Source: an uncultured Methylocystaceae bacterium (lineage in GTDB: Bacteria > Pseudomonadota > Alphaproteobacteria > Rhizobiales > Beijerinckiaceae). Taken from it: a stretch of DNA of 64,000 bases. The stretch's first letter is position 1; the number at the start of each line of letters is the position of its first letter. The translations under genes were made by a program, and so were the position numbers. Shown piece after piece: positions 53,916-63,463 of the stretch. Below the pieces are notes generated by a model. The model did no database searches and was not told the origin of the DNA. It saw only the letters and a program-made list of their open reading frames with translations. Where the stretch lies: assembly GCA_937870755.1 (NCBI GenBank), contig CALMZV010000027.1, positions 186,001 to 250,000 on the forward strand. The letters are read 5' to 3'.

Positions 53916-55124
53916 ATGAGCGACGACAGATTCGCACGCCTGCGCGCCACGCAAGCGCAGGCCTACGACCTCGCGCCGGCCATCCGCGCCATCTACGACG
54001 CCGCGGGCATGAAGCCGGCGGATCTGGCCTCTCCCGCGGCGCTGGCCAGACTGCCGGTGCTGAAGAAGGAGAAGATGCTCGACCTCCAGCGCCAGTCGCC
54101 GCCGTTCGGCGGCTTTCTGGCGGCCAAAGAGACGGACATCGCCCGCATTTTCGTCTCCCCCGGCCCGATCAACGAGCCGCAATTGAAAGGCGAAGGCGAC
54201 GGGTTCGGCTTTTCGCGCGCTTTCGCCGCCGCGGGCATTGGCCCGGGCGACCGTGTGCTCAACACCTGGTCGTATCACCTCGTGCCGGCCGGCCTGCTGC
54301 TCGACGAGGGCATGCGCGCGATGGGCGCGACCGTCATTCCGGCCGGCGTGGGCGGCAGCGAACTGCAGGCCCAGCTCGTCATGGAACTCGGCGTCACCTG
54401 CATCTGCGCCTCGACCGCTTTCTTTGTCACGCTGGTGGAGACGATCGAGGCGACGGGCGCCAGACTGCCCGCCGACTGGAAGGTCAAATCCGCCTTCCTC
54501 GGCGGCGAGTTCGGCGACTGGATGGGCAAGCGCCGCAGGCTCGAAGCAAGATATGGAATCCGCACGTTTTCGTCCTACGCGACCGCCGATCTCGGCCTCA
54601 TCGGCTTCGAGACGCCGGGCGAGGAAGGCTACGAGATCAGCCCGGACCGCATCGTGCAGATTTGCGATCCTGTCACCGGCGCGCCGTTGCCGGAGGGCGA
54701 GCCCGGCGAACTCGTCGTCACCACGCTCAAGGCCGGCTGGCCGCTGATCCGTTTCGGCACCGGCGACGTGGCCTTCGCCACCGCCAGCCATGCGGACGGA
54801 AGCGTGCGGCGCATCGGCATGTTGCAAGGCCGCACCGGACAGGCGGTGAAAGCGCGCGAGATCTTCATCTACCCGCGCCAGCTCGAGGAACTGGCGATCC
54901 GTGTGCCGGGCGTCGTGCGCGCGCAGGCCGTCGTCGCCCGTCCGGCGCACCGCGAAGAGATCACCATCAACCTCATGCTCGCGCCGGACGCCGACCGCGC
55001 GGCGGTGCTCGCCGCCGCGCCCGGCCAGTTCCAGTCCCTGTCGCGACTTAAGGCGGACCATGTGACGATCGTCGGCGACCTCGCCGCGGACGCGCCGCTG
55101 GTGGTGGACCGGAAGGATTCGTGA
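53916..55124 (+). CDS. PaaK-like adenylate-forming protein without a canonical P-loop
   Basis: Protein of 402 aa related to phenylacetate-CoA ligases (about 430 aa). FSSYATADLGLIGFE matches the acyl-adenylate site and TGDVAFATA the hinge, followed by a PaaK-type C-terminal domain (RTGQAVKAREIFIYPRQ). At the place of the Ser/Thr/Gly P-loop it reads FVSPGPINEP. The start ATG at 53916 has GAGGAA 4 nt upstream; an ATG at 53904 overlaps the hydratase stop. It may still activate an aromatic acid or may have lost that step. Confidence 0.78.
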   Translation: MSDDRFARLRATQAQAYDLAPAIRAIYDAAGMKPADLASPAALARLPVLKKEKMLDLQRQSPPFGGFLAAKETDIARIFVSPGPINEPQLKGEGDGFGFSRAFAAAGIGPGDRVLNTWSYHLVPAGLLLDEGMRAMGATVIPAGVGGSELQAQLVMELGVTCICASTAFFVTLVETIEATGARLPADWKVKSAFLGGEFGDWMGKRRRLEARYGIRTFSSYATADLGLIGFETPGEEGYEISPDRIVQICDPVTGAPLPEGEPGELVVTTLKAGWPLIRFGTGDVAFATASHADGSVRRIGMLQGRTGQAVKAREIFIYPRQLEELAIRVPGVVRAQAVVARPAHREEITINLMLAPDADRAAVLAAAPGQFQSLSRLKADHVTIVGDLAADAPLVVDRKDS

Positions 55125-55169
55125 AAATCGACGAGCCGATTCGGCCGAGAGGCGCGCATCGGCTTTCGC

Positions 55170-55961
55170 TTACCCCAGCCAGCGTTTGCGCCGGCGATAG
55201 TGTTTGATGTCGCGGTAGCTCTTGCGCTCGCCTTCGAGATTGAGGCCGAGATAGAATTCGCGCACATCCTCGTTGGACATCAGGTCGCTCGCCGCCCCCT
55301 CGAGCACGATACGGCCGCTTTCCATCACATAGCCGTAGTCGGCGAGCCCGAGCGCCACGCGCGTGTTCTGTTCGACGATCAGCAGCGTGACGCCTTCGTT
55401 CTTCAGCGAGCGCAGAACGTTGAAGACCTCCTCCACCATCAGCGGCGCGAGGCCGAGCGAAGGCTCGTCGATCATGATGAGCTTGGGCCGCGACATCATC
55501 GCGCGACCGATGACCACCATCTGTTGCTCGCCGCCGGACAGATAGCCGGTCGTGCGTTTGCGCAGTTCCGCCAGTCGGGCGATGCGGGTGTAGATTTCGT
55601 CCAGCCGCCGGCGCACCGCCTGCCCGGACTTCTCCATATGGCCGCCGATCAGCAGGTTCTGCTCCACCGTCAGGTGGCGCAGCACGCGCCGGCCTTCGAG
55701 CACATGCACGATGCCGCGCCGCACGATGTCGGCCGGGTCGCCACCCTCGATCCGCGCGCCCTCGAAGGTGATCGATCCCTGCGTCACGCGCCCGTCTTCG
55801 GTCGTCAGGATGTTCGAGATGGACTTGAGCGTCGTCGACTTTCCGGCGCCGTTGGCGCCGAGCAGCGTGACGCAAGCGCCCTGTGACGCCTTCAGGCTCA
55901 CGCCTTTCACCGCCAGGATCACGTCGCTGTAGAGCACTTCGACGTTGTTGAGTTCGAGCAC
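55170..55961 (-). CDS. livF: Branched-chain-type ABC transporter ATPase LivF
   Basis: ATPase of 263 aa. Walker A is GANGAGKST, the signature is LSGGEQQ and Walker B is LIMIDEPSLGLAP. The first residues LELNNVEVLYSDVI are LivF-like, and the C-terminus carries an additional basic tail (YRRRKRWLG). The start chosen is GTG at 55961 with AAGGAG 6 nt upstream; TTG at 55985 is possible. It pairs with LivG at 61171. It is last in the liv operon, 59 nt after the binding-protein gene. Confidence 0.9.
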   Translation of the reverse strand: MLELNNVEVLYSDVILAVKGVSLKASQGACVTLLGANGAGKSTTLKSISNILTTEDGRVTQGSITFEGARIEGGDPADIVRRGIVHVLEGRRVLRHLTVEQNLLIGGHMEKSGQAVRRRLDEIYTRIARLAELRKRTTGYLSGGEQQMVVIGRAMMSRPKLIMIDEPSLGLAPLMVEEVFNVLRSLKNEGVTLLIVEQNTRVALGLADYGYVMESGRIVLEGAASDLMSNEDVREFYLGLNLEGERKSYRDIKHYRRRKRWLG

Positions 55962-56020
55962 GCCGCTCTCCTTGCGCCTACGCAAACGCGCGCCGGGTCA
56001 ACGCCCGGCGCGGCCATGTC

Positions 56021-57250
56021 TCACCATTTGTCGATTTTCGGCACCGGCGCCTTGTCGGCGACGATGGTGTACTTGCCGTTTTTCACGGTCGCGATGTTGA
56101 CCGTCAGACCGGACGTCGGGAACGGCGCCTCGTTCGTATAGGCCAGGTTGGGCAGAATGCCGAACGTCTGCTCGGTGGCGATCGGCTGCGACAGGATCGC
56201 CGCGCGCACCGCCTCGCCCGTCACCTTGTCGGCGCCGGTCTTCTTTGCGGCCGCTTCGATCGCCCGCAGCGCGACCAGCGTCTGGTTGAGGCCCATCACG
56301 GTCGCGACTGTCCACCCGATCTGCGCCTTGTATTTCGAGACGAGCTTCTGCTGGAAATCGTGGGGCCCGGTCTTCTCGTCCGTCGGCACGGCCATGCCGT
56401 AGACTTCGTAATCGCCTTCCAGCTCCTTCAGCCCGCCGGTCGCCTTGCCGGAGGTGAGGAGGCCGTTGTGCGAGCTCATCATGATCGGAATGTCGGTCTT
56501 GCCGAGCGCCTGCAACGCGCGCTTGGTCGCCACGACCGCCGCCGTGTTGGTCTGGATGTTGATGACCTGCGCCCCCTTGCGCACCAGGCGCGAAACCTGC
56601 GTGGTGAGATCGGTCGGCTGCACGTCGGTATAGACGATCTCGACCAGTTCGGCCTTGGTCGGATGGTCCTTGGCGTATTTCTCGACGCCCTTGTGGATGT
56701 CCACATAGGCGGGCGAGGCTTCGGACGATATGACCGCGACTTTCAGCGGCCCCTGAATGTTGCGCTGGGCGCGATACCATTCGTAGAAGGCGCCGGCCTC
56801 GTGGCCGTAGGTCGGTCGCGGATTGAAGATCCAGGGATCGGGCTTCCAGGCGAAGCCATAGCCGGCGGTCGCCATGATCATCGGCACCTTCTCGCCCGGC
56901 AGGCGCCCTTGCAGCGCGGCCACGTCCGGCCCTCCGGTGCCGAGTATGACGACGGGGTTCAGCTCCGCCTTGATTCCGGGCCACAGGCTCGCGATCTGCG
57001 CGGCGTCGTAGCGCCCGTCGTAGTCCTTGATCGTGACCTTGACGCCGAGACCTTTGCCGACCTCCTCGTTCCACCAGTCGACGGTGGCGCGCCGCGAGCC
57101 GGCGAGGTCCTTCATGATGTCGGCGTAGGGGCCGGTGAAATCCGCTATCGAGGCGATCGCATAGCTCGCCTGCGCGTGGGCGCCGCCGGTCGCGGCGCCG
57201 AGCGCGAGCGCGGACCCCGCCAGCAGCCGGAAAATGCTTGCGTAAGCCAT
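56021..57250 (-). CDS. livK: Liv-type periplasmic binding protein
   Basis: Binding protein of 409 aa. The Sec signal peptide is residues 1-26 (ending GAHA), then YAIASIADFTGPYADIMKDL, the family's ligand-site region. IKAELNPVVILGTGGP and AVISSEASPAYVDIHKG follow. It matches binding proteins for hydrophobic or aromatic acids and amides as well as amino acids. The start ATG at 57250 has GGGAGGAAAA upstream. It lies 25 nt after livM in the operon. Confidence 0.9.
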   Translation of the reverse strand: MAYASIFRLLAGSALALGAATGGAHAQASYAIASIADFTGPYADIMKDLAGSRRATVDWWNEEVGKGLGVKVTIKDYDGRYDAAQIASLWPGIKAELNPVVILGTGGPDVAALQGRLPGEKVPMIMATAGYGFAWKPDPWIFNPRPTYGHEAGAFYEWYRAQRNIQGPLKVAVISSEASPAYVDIHKGVEKYAKDHPTKAELVEIVYTDVQPTDLTTQVSRLVRKGAQVINIQTNTAAVVATKRALQALGKTDIPIMMSSHNGLLTSGKATGGLKELEGDYEVYGMAVPTDEKTGPHDFQQKLVSKYKAQIGWTVATVMGLNQTLVALRAIEAAAKKTGADKVTGEAVRAAILSQPIATEQTFGILPNLAYTNEAPFPTSGLTVNIATVKNGKYTIVADKAPVPKIDKW

Positions 57251-57275
57251 GTCGTTTTCCTCCCGTTGGTTCCGT

Positions 57276-58322
57276 TCAGTAAGGGAAAGGCCACATGCGA
57301 TAGGATCGCTTGATGATGTTCCAGCGATGCATCAGCCCACGCGGTTCGAAGATCAGAAAGGCCGCGATCACGCCGCCGAGGAACACGTTCATCAGCGCGA
57401 AGACGAGTTCGCCGCCAAGCCCCGGAAAGAGCTCCACGAACGAGGGCCCGAGCGTCACGAACGTTTCCTGCATCGCCTTGATGACGAACACCCCGATCAG
57501 CGCGCCGGTCACCGAGCCCATCCCGCCGACGATGATCATGGCGATGAACCAGATCGAATGGAACAGGGTGAACTGGTCCACGGCCACGAACCGCACGAAA
57601 TAGGCCCACAAAGCCCCGCCGACGCCGGCGTAGAATGCGCCGACCAGAAACGCCGTCGCCTTGGTGCGCACGACGTCGATGCCCATCATGCCCGCCGCCA
57701 CGTCGTCGTCGCGCACCGCCACGAACGCCCGTCCATGCCGCCCGCGCGCGATACCGTAGGCGCCAAAGGTCATGATGACGGTCACGACGAGGCAGAGATA
57801 GTAGAGCGACCTGTCGGAGACGAACGCGAAACCGAACAGCGTGGCCGGCTCCAGCTGCAATCCGTTCGAGCCGCCGAACCACGGCAGGTTGAGAAAGAAG
57901 AAGTGGAACAGGGTCTGCGCCGCGATGGTCGTCAGCGCCAGGTAGAACCCCTTGATGCGCACGGCCGACAGGCCGAATATGAAACCGAACACCGCCGCCG
58001 CGCAGCCGCCGAGCGGAATGGTCAGCCAGAACGGCATGCCGAACCGCGTGGCGAGCCATCCCGCGGCATAGGCGCCGACGCCCATGAAGGCCGCCTGCCC
58101 GAGGTTGATCTGACCGGCATAACCCGTGTTGATCTGCAATCCGACCGCCACGACGGAAGAGATCAGCATGACCGTCGATATCGCCAGCAGCCGAGGTCCG
58201 ACGACAAAGGGCGCGGCCACCAGGAGCGCGAGAAACACGACCAGGCAGATCGCCTGCGCGCGCGTGCGCACCAACGCCGAATCCGCGCTGTAGCTGGTCG
58301 CGTATACGCCTGCGGGATCCAT
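57276..58322 (-). CDS. livM: Liv-type permease LivM
   Basis: Inner-membrane permease of 348 aa with about ten hydrophobic segments. LivM marks are NTGYAGQINLGQAAFMGVGAY split across the third helix (read as GYAGQINLGQAAFMG), RGRHGRAFVAVRDDDVAA (EAA-like loop) and GGMGSVTGALIG. ATG at 58322. It lies 3 nt behind livH. It forms the pore with LivH. Confidence 0.92.
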   Translation of the reverse strand: MDPAGVYATSYSADSALVRTRAQAICLVVFLALLVAAPFVVGPRLLAISTVMLISSVVAVGLQINTGYAGQINLGQAAFMGVGAYAAGWLATRFGMPFWLTIPLGGCAAAVFGFIFGLSAVRIKGFYLALTTIAAQTLFHFFFLNLPWFGGSNGLQLEPATLFGFAFVSDRSLYYLCLVVTVIMTFGAYGIARGRHGRAFVAVRDDDVAAGMMGIDVVRTKATAFLVGAFYAGVGGALWAYFVRFVAVDQFTLFHSIWFIAMIIVGGMGSVTGALIGVFVIKAMQETFVTLGPSFVELFPGLGGELVFALMNVFLGGVIAAFLIFEPRGLMHRWNIIKRSYRMWPFPY

Positions 58323-58325
58323 GTT

Positions 58326-59210
58326 TCAGACCCTCTCGATCGTTTTCCAGCCGAACATGCCCGTCGGCCGGATGAACAGAATGGCGAGCATGATGAGGAA
58401 CGGGAACACGGAGCCGACCGCTCCGCCGACCGCCGGATCGACATAAGCCGTCACCAGACCCTGCACTATGCCGACGATGAGCCCCGCCAGGAGCACGCCC
58501 GCGATCGACTCGAACCCGGCCAGCAGCGCGACCGGCAGCGCGGCGAGGCCGATGTCGGAAGCCAGAAAGTTGAGCGACTTGCCGCTCAGAAAGATGATGG
58601 CGCCGAGCGTGGACAGCGTGGCGCCCAGCGCCCAGGCGAAGGCGATGGAGCGTTTGACCGAAATGCCGAGCGACAACGCCACCTGGTGATCCTCCGCCAC
58701 CGCCGTCATGCGCAGCCCCGTGCGCGTGGCGTTGAAGAACCACGACAGCCCGAGGCCGGTGGCGATGGTGATGAGCCCTCCGAACAGGAGCGACCGCGGT
58801 ATGAGGATGTCGCCGAGAATGATCGGCTTCAGCGGGAAGATGATCGGGAACGGCCGCACCGCCGGCCCGAACAGCACCAGCACCAGCCCACGGATGAGGA
58901 TCAGCAGGCCGATCGTCACCATCACCATCGAGAAGACGGATTCCCCCACCAGCCGCGAGAAGAATATCTTCTCGATGGCGAGGCCGAACGCGATCGCCGC
59001 CACGAAGGCCAGCGGGATGCCGACCGCCATCGGCAGGCCGGCCTGCACGATCATCCACCACACCATGAACCCGCCGAACACCACGAGTTCGCCCTGCGCG
59101 ATGTTGAACACTTTCGACGCGCGATAGATGACGACGAACCCCATCGCGATCAGCGCATAGAGCAGGCCGACCAGAGCGCCGTTGATCAGGTAGTTGAGAA
59201 AATCGATCAT
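58326..59210 (-). CDS. livH: Liv-type permease LivH
   Basis: Inner-membrane permease of 294 aa. The N-terminus INGALVGLLYALIAMGFV is the LivH start, with VFNIAQGELVVFGGFM next and the loop RMTAVAEDHQVALSLGI in the middle. ATG at 59210 overlaps the stop of the ligase gene in an ATGA junction (59207-59210), so it is translationally linked to the ligase. Confidence 0.92.
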   Translation of the reverse strand: MIDFLNYLINGALVGLLYALIAMGFVVIYRASKVFNIAQGELVVFGGFMVWWMIVQAGLPMAVGIPLAFVAAIAFGLAIEKIFFSRLVGESVFSMVMVTIGLLILIRGLVLVLFGPAVRPFPIIFPLKPIILGDILIPRSLLFGGLITIATGLGLSWFFNATRTGLRMTAVAEDHQVALSLGISVKRSIAFAWALGATLSTLGAIIFLSGKSLNFLASDIGLAALPVALLAGFESIAGVLLAGLIVGIVQGLVTAYVDPAVGGAVGSVFPFLIMLAILFIRPTGMFGWKTIERV

Positions 59211-61174
59211 GACGCGCTCGCATGGACTGAAACCCTGGAGGCGACGCGCGCGGCGTCCTCCTCCACGTCGTGGACCAGAACTTTCGCCGCCATGGAGCCG
59301 CGCCGCCCGTCCTGGTAGGTGACGGGAATGTCGATCGCCACCATCGCCTCGCCGCCGTAGAGCGCCTCGATCAACCGTCCGTAGCGATCCGCGAGGAATT
59401 CGCGGCGCAGCTTGCGCGTGCGCGTGAGTTCGCCCTCGTCCGGATCGAGCTCCTTCGGAAAATTGGCGAACCGCCGGATGCGCGCGTGTTCGGGCAGGAA
59501 ATGGTTGATGCGCGCGATCTCCTCGCGGATCAGTGCGGCGACCTCCGGCTTCTGCGAAAGATCGGTGAAGGTGGAGAACCCGACTTTCCGGTCTTCCGCC
59601 CATCGCGAAACGACGCTCATGTCGATGTTGACGAGCGCGCCCACATAGTCGCGCGTCTCGTCGCCGAGCGTCATGATGTCCTTCACGAACGGGCTGAATC
59701 GCAACCGCGTCTCCACGAACTGCGGCGGGAACGTGTGGCCCGTGCGCAGCTTGCGCAGATCGTCGATCCGTTCGAGGAACACCAGTTCGCCCGCATCCGT
59801 CACCGAGACGGCGTCGCCCGTGCGATACCACCCGTCCTGGATCCGCTCGCGCGTCTTCTCCGGATTTCGATAGTAGCCCTTGAAGAAGACGCCGCCGCGC
59901 ACCAGCAGTTCTCCCTCCTCCGTCACCTTCCATTCGAGCGGCGCGCCCGCCTTGGGATGCGGCGTCAGCCAATGCCCCACGGTTTCGAGGTCGTAGCGTT
60001 CGCCCTGATGCGCCGTGAGCAGCCCCGCCTCGGTCGACCCGTAGATGTTGCGCAGCGGCACGCCCATCGCGTGGAACAACCGGAACACGTCCGGCGCCAT
60101 CGTGGAGCCGCCGCTGAGCGCCACCTTCACGCGCGTGAGCCCGAGCTTGTCGCGCAGCGGCTTCAGCACCAGCGCCTCGGCAAGCGGCAACAGCAGCCGC
60201 GCCGTCGCGGAAACCGGTTTGCCGTCGAGCCGCGCGACATGCACGCGCCGGCCGATGTCCATACCCCAGGCGTAAATGCGTCGCCGCAGCCGCCCCGCGT
60301 CGAACATGCGCGCCTGCACGGTGGAGGCGAGACTCTCCCATTGACGCGGCGAGAACACCATCGCCTCCACCGCGATCTCGCGCAGGTTCGGCAGCACCTG
60401 TTCCGGCGATTCCGGAAAGTTCACCGTCAGCGGCAGCGTCGCGCCGAGCGTCACGCCGAAGAATTGCTCGGTCGCCCAGGCCGGCGCGATATAGGTGAGA
60501 TAATCCATGCCGGGCTCGATGCCGGTCGCACTGGCGACGCGATGCGCGTTGTCGACGAGATAACGATGCGTCAGCATCACGCCTTTCGGTCGCCCCGTCG
60601 TGCCAGACGTATAGGAGAGCACCGCCAGATCGTCCGCCGCCCCCGCGGCCACCAGCGCGGCGAATTCGCCCGGATCGGCTTCGTGACGCCTGCGACCCAG
60701 GGCTGCGAGCGCATCGAGCGTCATCAGGGCCGGATCGTCGTAGGACCACATGCCGCTGTCGTCCCAATAGACGAGGCGGCGCAGCGCCGGCGTCGTCGGC
60801 AGAACCGCGAGTCCCTTGTCGATCTGCTCCTGATCCTGACCGACGAAATAAACCGCCTCCGCGTCGGCCAGCAGATATTCGATCTCCGGCGCCGTCAGGT
60901 CCGGATAGAGCGACACGATCTTTCCACCCGCCGCCAGCGCGGCGTATTCGACCCAGAAATTCTCCGGCTCGTTCTCGCCGATGATGGCGATGGTTTCGCC
61001 GCGCGCGAAACCGAGCGCCACGAAGCCGAGCGCATAGTCGCGCACGTGCTCGACCACCTCGCGGTATGTGTATTCCCGCCAAACGCCCAGCCGCTTGTGG
61101 CGCGCGACGACCCGATCGGGCTCAGCGTGCGCGCGTTCGAGCAGGATCTGCGGGAGCGTCTTTATGTCGGTCAC
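59207..61174 (-). CDS. Long-chain-type AMP-forming acyl-CoA synthetase in the liv operon
   Basis: ANL ligase of 655 aa, the length of the long-chain/fatty-acid group (FAA/FadD15 type). The P-loop is LSYTSGTTGRPKGV (about residues 191-204), the adenine site is IYGSTEAGLLTAHQ, and the hinge is YRTGDAVSV. A long C-terminal domain with RKLRREFLADRYG follows. It starts at GTG 61174 in a GTGA overlap with livG and overlaps livH by 4 nt. Placement inside the transporter operon suggests that the imported acid is activated as soon as it enters. Confidence 0.9.
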   Translation of the reverse strand: MTDIKTLPQILLERAHAEPDRVVARHKRLGVWREYTYREVVEHVRDYALGFVALGFARGETIAIIGENEPENFWVEYAALAAGGKIVSLYPDLTAPEIEYLLADAEAVYFVGQDQEQIDKGLAVLPTTPALRRLVYWDDSGMWSYDDPALMTLDALAALGRRRHEADPGEFAALVAAGAADDLAVLSYTSGTTGRPKGVMLTHRYLVDNAHRVASATGIEPGMDYLTYIAPAWATEQFFGVTLGATLPLTVNFPESPEQVLPNLREIAVEAMVFSPRQWESLASTVQARMFDAGRLRRRIYAWGMDIGRRVHVARLDGKPVSATARLLLPLAEALVLKPLRDKLGLTRVKVALSGGSTMAPDVFRLFHAMGVPLRNIYGSTEAGLLTAHQGERYDLETVGHWLTPHPKAGAPLEWKVTEEGELLVRGGVFFKGYYRNPEKTRERIQDGWYRTGDAVSVTDAGELVFLERIDDLRKLRTGHTFPPQFVETRLRFSPFVKDIMTLGDETRDYVGALVNIDMSVVSRWAEDRKVGFSTFTDLSQKPEVAALIREEIARINHFLPEHARIRRFANFPKELDPDEGELTRTRKLRREFLADRYGRLIEALYGGEAMVAIDIPVTYQDGRRGSMAAKVLVHDVEEDAARVASRVSVHASAS

Positions 61175-61983
61175 TGGTCGCGCTCGCCGAGATAGGCCTT
61201 GATGACATGCGGATCGCGCTGGATTTCGGCCGGCGGGCCTTCTGCGATCAGCCGTCCGAAATCGAGCACGTAGATGCGGTCGGCGAGGTCCATCACCACG
61301 CCCATGTCATGCTCCACCAGCACCACCGGAATCTTGCGCGCCTCGCGCACGTCGATCACGAAACGCGCGAGGTCCTCCTTCTCCTCGGTGTTCATGCCCG
61401 CCATCGGTTCGTCCATCAGCAGGATTTTCGGTTCCTGCGCCAGCGCCCGCCCCAGGTCCACACGTTTGCGCAGCCCGTAGCCGAGCGAACCGACCGGCTG
61501 ATGCCGGATCGACTCGATTTCGAGAAGGTCGATGATTTCCTCCGCCACCTCCCGGTGGCGCGACTCCTCCGCGCTGGCCGCGCCGAAATGCATGAACGCC
61601 TGCGCGATCGACGCGCGCATGTGCATGTGACGCCCGACCATGATGTTCTCGAGCACCGTCAGGCCCGGAAACACATGCGTTCCCTGGAACGTGCGGGCCA
61701 GGCCCGCGCGCGCGAGCTGGTGCACGCCATGTCCTGAAACGTCCTCGCCGGAAAACAGGATGCGCCCCCGCTGCGGGCGATAGAACCCGCCGAGACAATT
61801 CATCAGCGATGTCTTGCCGGCGCCGTTCGGGCCGATGATCGCGACCAGCTCGTCGGCGCGCACATCGATGGAGACTTCGTTCAGCGCGACGATGCCGCCA
61901 AACGCCATATGCAGCCCCTCGGCTCGAAGAACCGGGCTCGCGGCGCTCGCGGCGCGCGACGTATCGACCGCCCCGGCGTTCAT
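61171..61983 (-). CDS. livG: Branched-chain-type ABC transporter ATPase LivG
   Basis: ATPase of 270 aa. Walker A is GPNGAGKTS, the signature region is LGYGLRKRVDLGRAL and Walker B is ILLMDEPMAGM. The AFGGIVALNEVSIDV start and the VVMDLADRIYVLDFGR end are LivG-like. ATG at 61983 has GGGAGGAA upstream. It is the first gene of the transport part of the operon, 135 nt after an acyl-CoA dehydrogenase gene on the same strand. Confidence 0.92.
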   Translation of the reverse strand: MNAGAVDTSRAASAASPVLRAEGLHMAFGGIVALNEVSIDVRADELVAIIGPNGAGKTSLMNCLGGFYRPQRGRILFSGEDVSGHGVHQLARAGLARTFQGTHVFPGLTVLENIMVGRHMHMRASIAQAFMHFGAASAEESRHREVAEEIIDLLEIESIRHQPVGSLGYGLRKRVDLGRALAQEPKILLMDEPMAGMNTEEKEDLARFVIDVREARKIPVVLVEHDMGVVMDLADRIYVLDFGRLIAEGPPAEIQRDPHVIKAYLGERDQ

Positions 61984-62118
61984 GGTTCCTCCCGTTCTCG
62001 CCGGGGCGGATGGTTATTCTCCACCTCGCCTTGCGGCCGCCTTATTCCACTCGCGCCAACCCAATGAGACAATCAGTTCATGAGGATGTCAAACCGTTTG
62101 TCGGAACGATCCGCGCCC

Positions 62119-63273
62119 TCAAAGATTTCGCGAAATGATGAGCCTCTGAATATCGCTCGCGCCCTCGTAGATCTTGCATACGCGCACGTCTCTGCAGTAG
62201 CGCTCGACGGGAAAGTCGCGCACGTAGCCATAACCGCCGTGAATCTGCAGCGCGTCGGAACAGACCTTTTCCGCCATCTCGCTGGCGTACAGTTTGGCGA
62301 TCGCCGCCTCCTTCGCGCAATTCTCGCCCGCCTCGATCAGCCTGGCCGCATAGAGATAGTATTGGCGCGCGACATCGACCTGCGCGGCCATCTCGGCGAG
62401 CCTGAACGCCACCGCCTGCTTCTCCATGATGGGCGCGCCGCCGATGGTGCGTTCGCGCGCATAGTTTTGCGCCGCCTCCAGCGCCGCGCGCGCCACGCCC
62501 ACCGCCTGCGCCGCAATGCCGACGCGCCCGTCCGACAGGCCCGACATGGCGATCCTGTAGCCGCCGCCGACATCGCCCAGCACGTTCTCGCGCGGCAGTC
62601 GCAATCCGTCGAGCGCGATCTGCGCGGTATGGGCCGTATGCTGTCCGAGTTTCTGCTCGATGCGCGCGACCACGTAGCCCTGGGCCGGCGGCTCGACGAC
62701 GAGCGTCGTGAACCCGTGATTGCCGGCCGTCGCGTCCGTCCGCGCGACAATGATGGCAAGGCCCGCCTGCGCGCCGTTCGAGATGAACTGCTTGACGCCG
62801 TTGACGACGAAACCGTCGCCGTTGGCATCCGCGCGGGTCTTCAGCGCGCCGGTGTCGGAGCCCGCATGCGGCTCCGTGATGAGGAAGGCCCCGATCTTTT
62901 CCCCGCGCGCCATCGCCGGCAGCCAGCGCTGCTTCTGCGCCTCGGTGGCGTTGCGGGCGACTGAGAGCCCGCCGCCGAGATTATGCACGTGAAAGATCGT
63001 TCCGACACCGGCGTCGGCCGCCGAAATTTCCTCGAGCGCGAGGCAGTAGGAGACAAAATCCGCGCCCGCGCCGCCGTAGCTCTCGGGAACCAGCATGCCC
63101 ATGAAACCGGCGTCCGCCAGGGCTTTCAGTTCGGCCGTCGGCCACGCCCTCGATGCGTCGCGCGCGGCGGCGGTTGGCGCTATGACCTCCCGCGCGACCT
63201 TGCGCGCGCTTTCGCGGATCATCCGTTGCTGTTCGCTCAGGCCCGATGCGTCGTCTCGCGCTGCGTTCGCCAT
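62119..63273 (-). CDS. Acyl-CoA dehydrogenase
   Basis: FAD-dependent dehydrogenase of 384 aa, the standard length. Flavin/substrate loops are FLITEPHAGSDTGAL and KQFISNGAQAGL. The catalytic Glu is in CKIYEGASDIQRLI near the C-terminus, as in short/medium-chain enzymes. It introduces the 2,3 double bond and passes electrons to ETF. ATG at 63273 has AGGAGGAATC upstream. It probably heads the transcript that includes the liv/ligase genes and is divergent from another ligase gene (190 bp apart, no motif recognised between). Confidence 0.92.
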   Translation of the reverse strand: MANAARDDASGLSEQQRMIRESARKVAREVIAPTAAARDASRAWPTAELKALADAGFMGMLVPESYGGAGADFVSYCLALEEISAADAGVGTIFHVHNLGGGLSVARNATEAQKQRWLPAMARGEKIGAFLITEPHAGSDTGALKTRADANGDGFVVNGVKQFISNGAQAGLAIIVARTDATAGNHGFTTLVVEPPAQGYVVARIEQKLGQHTAHTAQIALDGLRLPRENVLGDVGGGYRIAMSGLSDGRVGIAAQAVGVARAALEAAQNYARERTIGGAPIMEKQAVAFRLAEMAAQVDVARQYYLYAARLIEAGENCAKEAAIAKLYASEMAEKVCSDALQIHGGYGYVRDFPVERYCRDVRVCKIYEGASDIQRLIISRNL

Positions 63274-63463
63274 GATTCCTCCTGTTCCGCGCGGGGCGCC
63301 CGCGCGGGCTTTTCCTGCATTGTGCGGAAAATCCGCCGGCGCACAATCGGCAAAAACTCCTTCTTTTCAGGTCGATTCAGCGCGAATTGCGGTCCGCCCC
63401 GGTCGGCGGCTTGACGCCCCGCGCCCGCGCCCGCCAAAAAAGGGCGCAACGGGAGGAAACAAC

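Noticed and set aside
57249-59318. Plus-strand open frame opposite livM and livH
   Set aside because: The product is a highly charged His/Arg/Glu/Asp mix, the usual complement of membrane-protein codons.
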